Source: Bacillota bacterium
GTDB taxonomy: Bacteria; Bacillota; Limnochordia; Limnochordales; ZCTH02-B6
Direction of reading: 5' to 3'
DNA: 9,127 nucleotides
NCBI GenBank assembly: GCA_003387805.1
Contig: QGSR01000062.1
Span: 1-9,127, forward strand
Shown here: positions 7,321 through 9,127 of the stretch, in pieces
Position numbering within the stretch: the stretch's first letter is position 1
Layout of the letters: the number at the start of each line of letters is the position of its first letter
The notes under the pieces: model-generated
What the model was told of the DNA's origin: nothing
Databases searched by the model: none
The model's input: the letters and a program-made list of their open reading frames with translations, nothing else
Position numbers and translations under genes: made by a program

Positions 7321-7908
7321 TTAAAGCAGGCGCACGCCGAACTCCCGCAGCATCCGGTCCAGCAGCACCAGCGGCAGGCCCACGACGTTGAAATAGTCGC
7401 CGACGATGCCCTCCACCAGCAGCGCGCCCTTGCTCTGGATGCCGTACGCGCCGGCTTTGTCCATGGGCTCGCCGGTGGCCACGTACCGCTCGATCTCGTC
7501 GCGCGCCAGCCGCCGGAACGTCACCCGCGTCTCCGCCGAGTCCACGAGGCGGCGCCCGGTACCGGCTTCGCACAGGCCCACGCCGGTGATGACCACGTGC
7601 GTCCGCCCGGACAGCGTCTCCAACAGGCGGACGGCGTCGTCTTCGTCTTTGGGCTTGCCCAGAACCCGGCCGTCGCACACGACGATGGTGTCCGCGCCGA
7701 TGGCGATGCCTTCTTCAATGGCCGCGGCGGCCGCTTCCGCTTTCAGGAGAGCCCGGGCTTCGGCCAGCTCACGAGGCGTTGCGGCGCTGACGCCGTTTTC
7801 GTCGACGTCGGGCACCAGAAGCTCGTACTCGACGCCCAGGTCGGCCAGGAGCCGCCGCCGGCGGGGCGACGCCGAGGCCAGCACGATGCGCTTCGCTTGT
7901 CCAATCAT
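7321..7908 (-). CDS. maf: Maf family nucleoside triphosphate pyrophosphatase (dTTP/UTP type)
   Basis: Maf proteins hydrolyse certain or damaged nucleoside triphosphates to the monophosphate and pyrophosphate. In Bacillus, Maf overproduction blocks septation. The 195-residue product shows the family motifs in order: LASASPRRRRLL (10-21, with the SxSPR substrate loop), GADTIV (71-76, with the putative catalytic Asp73), GKPKD (84-88), SGRTH (100-104), DKAGAYGIQ (150-158) and GDYFNVVGLPL (170-180). The KAGAYGIQ form with Gln158 matches the YhdE/dTTP-UTP subgroup rather than the YceF/m7GTP subgroup, an inference from motif type. The ATG at 7908 fits the family N-terminus. The frame stays open upstream to 8235, but that part has no family similarity. 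Unlike its neighbours, maf has no Shine-Dalgarno sequence; a promoter -10 box sits 6 nt upstream instead. It is the first gene of the probable operon. Stop TAA. Confidence 0.95.
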   Translation of the reverse strand: MIGQAKRIVLASASPRRRRLLADLGVEYELLVPDVDENGVSAATPRELAEARALLKAEAAAAAIEEGIAIGADTIVVCDGRVLGKPKDEDDAVRLLETLSGRTHVVITGVGLCEAGTGRRLVDSAETRVTFRRLARDEIERYVATGEPMDKAGAYGIQSKGALLVEGIVGDYFNVVGLPLVLLDRMLREFGVRLL

Positions 7909-7914
7909 GGCTCG

Positions 7915-7923
7915 ATTATAGCA
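7915..7923 (-). promoter_or_regulatory. Extended -10 promoter of the maf operon (predicted leaderless)
   Basis: The minus strand reads TGCTATAAT, a perfect TGn-TATAAT extended -10. The hexamer at the -35 position with a 17-nt spacer (7938-7943, CGAGAA) is poor, as is tolerated for extended -10 promoters. Exactly six bases (CGAGCC) separate the box from the maf ATG, so with standard housekeeping-sigma geometry transcription would begin at or within a base or two of the A of the ATG. A perfect match is unlikely by chance in DNA this GC-rich. Confidence 0.6.
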
Positions 7924-7969
7924 CAAGGAACGGCGCCTTCTCGTACCGCGAAATGGCTGAACTTGGCGC

Positions 7970-8001
7970 GCGAAAGGCAGCTCAGGCGAGCTGCCTTTCG
8001 C
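7970..8001. terminator. Perfect 14-bp hairpin between cysK and maf, likely cysK terminator
   Basis: Arms at 7970-7983 and 7988-8001 are exact reverse complements (GCGAAAGGCAGCTC and its complement) around a 4-nt loop. The arms carry AAA on one side and TTT on the other, the layout of a bidirectional intrinsic terminator. The U run is only three bases and is followed by CGC, so termination may be weak or factor-assisted. The hairpin begins 113 nt past the cysK stop and ends 47 nt before the maf -10 box, where a boundary between two transcription units would be expected. A second, smaller inverted repeat (8100-8105 with 8109-8114) directly follows the cysK stop. Confidence 0.6.
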
Positions 8002-8114
8002 CGTCCGCGGCTGGCGGTCGTCTGCCGATGGCCGGCCGCGGCTTGTTTCCGGCTCGCGGCCTGGTGCCCGACGGAGCCCGTGCAGGCGCCCGCGAACGGG
8101 CCCGGCGGCCGGGC

Positions 8115-9107
8115 TTAGATCTCGTTGGCCCGCGCGCCCACCGTCATGCTCAAGTACCGCTCGCCGGTGTCCGGCATGACCGTGACGACCCGCTGGCTTT
8201 CGTCCATCTTGGCCGCCACCTGGAAGGCCGCCCACACCGCCGCGCCGGACGAGGTGCCGACCAGCAGGCCCAGCTCTTTGCTGAGGCGGGCCATGGTGGC
8301 CCAGGCGTCGTCGTCGGCAACGGTGATGACGCCGTCCAAAATGTCGCGGTTGAGCACCTTCGGAATGAAGTTGGCGCCGATGCCCTGGATGCGATGGGGG
8401 CCCGGCTGTCCGCCCGACAAAATCGGCGACGCGGCGGGCTCCACGGCGTACACCTTGACGTTGCCCAGCTCCTGCTTCAGCACTTCGCCCACGCCGGTGA
8501 TGGTGCCGCCGGTGCCCACGCCGGCCACGAACGCGTCGATGCGCCCGCCCGTCTGGTCCAGGATTTCCCGGGCCGTCGTGCGCCGGTGAATCTCCGGGTT
8601 GGCCGGGTTTTCAAACTGCTGCGGCATGAAGGCGCCGGGCGTGCGCGCCACGATGGCTTCCGCCTCTTCCACGGCGCCCCGCATGCCTTTGGCGCCCGGG
8701 GTCAACACCAGCTCGGCGCCGAACGTGCGCAGCAGATTGCGCCGCTCCATGCTCATCGTGTCGGGCATGGTCAGGATGAGCCGGTAGCCGCGGGCCGCCG
8801 CGACCATCGCCAGCCCGATGCCGGTGTTGCCGCTGGTCGGCTCCACGATGACGCCGCCCGGCTTCAGCTTCCCGTCCCGCTCGGCCGCGTCGATCATCGC
8901 CTTGGCGATGCGATCTTTGACGCTGCCCGCCGGGTTCAGCCCTTCCATCTTCGCCCATACTTCCGCGCCGCCGCCTTCCGGCCGCCCGATGCGCACCAGC
9001 GGCGCGCCGCCGATGACCTGCAGCACGCTGTCCGCCCGCCAGCGGCCTCCCAGCAGCGCCACATCCGCCGGCCCCGCCGGCACCGTGTGTTCGTTGACCC
9101 GTGACAT
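8115..9107 (-). CDS. cysK: Cysteine synthase A (O-acetylserine sulfhydrylase)
   Basis: This PLP enzyme makes L-cysteine from O-acetyl-L-serine and sulfide in the cytoplasm. The 330-residue product shows fold-type II PLP motifs: NPAGSVKDR (58-66) with the Schiff-base lysine Lys64, the substrate loop TSGNTG (91-96), the phosphate-binding loop GTGGT (198-202), SSGAA (286-290) and the late PDTGERYLS (312-320). GGQPGPHRIQGIGANFIP (232-249) matches the CysK form and argues against threonine synthase or threonine dehydratase. CysM or cystathionine beta-synthase-like enzymes remain possible but fit less well. The first 24 or so residues precede the usual start of the fold (ADSVLQVIGGAPLVRI) and are longer than in most CysK proteins. 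The ATG has GGGAGGGGG 10 nt upstream, which supports it. Stop TAA. A hairpin separates it from maf, so it is probably a separate transcription unit; its promoter lies outside the window. Confidence 0.95.
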   Translation of the reverse strand: MSRVNEHTVPAGPADVALLGGRWRADSVLQVIGGAPLVRIGRPEGGGAEVWAKMEGLNPAGSVKDRIAKAMIDAAERDGKLKPGGVIVEPTSGNTGIGLAMVAAARGYRLILTMPDTMSMERRNLLRTFGAELVLTPGAKGMRGAVEEAEAIVARTPGAFMPQQFENPANPEIHRRTTAREILDQTGGRIDAFVAGVGTGGTITGVGEVLKQELGNVKVYAVEPAASPILSGGQPGPHRIQGIGANFIPKVLNRDILDGVITVADDDAWATMARLSKELGLLVGTSSGAAVWAAFQVAAKMDESQRVVTVMPDTGERYLSMTVGARANEI

Positions 9108-9127
9108 CGTGAACGAACCCCCTCCCG

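Noticed and set aside
7909..8235. N-terminal extension of maf to 8235
   Set aside because: The extra 109 codons cross the terminator hairpin and the promoter box and overlap the end of cysK. Maf family similarity begins at the ATG at 7908.
1..9127. Search for CRISPR arrays, tRNA or rRNA genes, insertion sequences, phage genes or defence genes
   Set aside because: None were seen. The window is fully accounted for by ten housekeeping genes and short gaps, so I do not claim an undescribed system.

Overview
This window is an ordinary, well-conserved housekeeping locus from a very GC-rich bacterium. All ten genes lie on the minus strand, so transcription runs from high to low coordinates. The order maf-radC-mreB-mreC-mreD-mrdA(PBP2)-minC-minD-minE is the cell-shape and septum-placement cluster typical of Firmicutes. 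The presence of minE, the high GC content and the strong GGAGG-type ribosome binding sites suggest a high-GC Clostridia/Limnochordia/Symbiobacterium-like lineage. This placement is inference; no rRNA gene or lineage marker is present.

Layout in transcription order: cysK (9107-8115, cysteine synthase A) comes first and ends in a 206-bp gap that holds a perfect 14-bp hairpin (7970-8001). A consensus extended -10 promoter (TGCTATAAT) follows immediately upstream of maf. From there nine genes run in the same direction with short gaps: maf (dTTP/UTP pyrophosphatase type), radC (JAMM-fold RadC), mreB, mreC and mreD (elongasome scaffold), mrdA (transpeptidase PBP2), then minC, minD and minE (septum-site selection). 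The gaps are about 90, 55, 18, -4, 60, 149, 36 and 16 bp, which fits one long operon. The 149-bp mrdA-minC gap is the largest and could hold a secondary promoter or a very small ORF.

How the genes work together: MreB filaments, MreC and MreD organise lateral wall synthesis, and PBP2 cross-links the new peptidoglycan. MinC and MinD block FtsZ assembly away from midcell, and MinE drives MinD off the membrane. The locus therefore joins elongation and division-site control in one unit. The 93 bp beyond minE contain no start codon on the minus strand, but a GGAGG lies at the very edge of the window. The next gene, plausibly rodA, probably begins just outside.

I found no mobile element, CRISPR array, RNA gene or undescribed system. 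The most interesting item is the maf promoter, whose geometry predicts a leaderless mRNA starting at the A of the ATG. Several start codons (minD, mreB, mreC, radC) are better placed inside the longest open frame, as set by ribosome binding sites.
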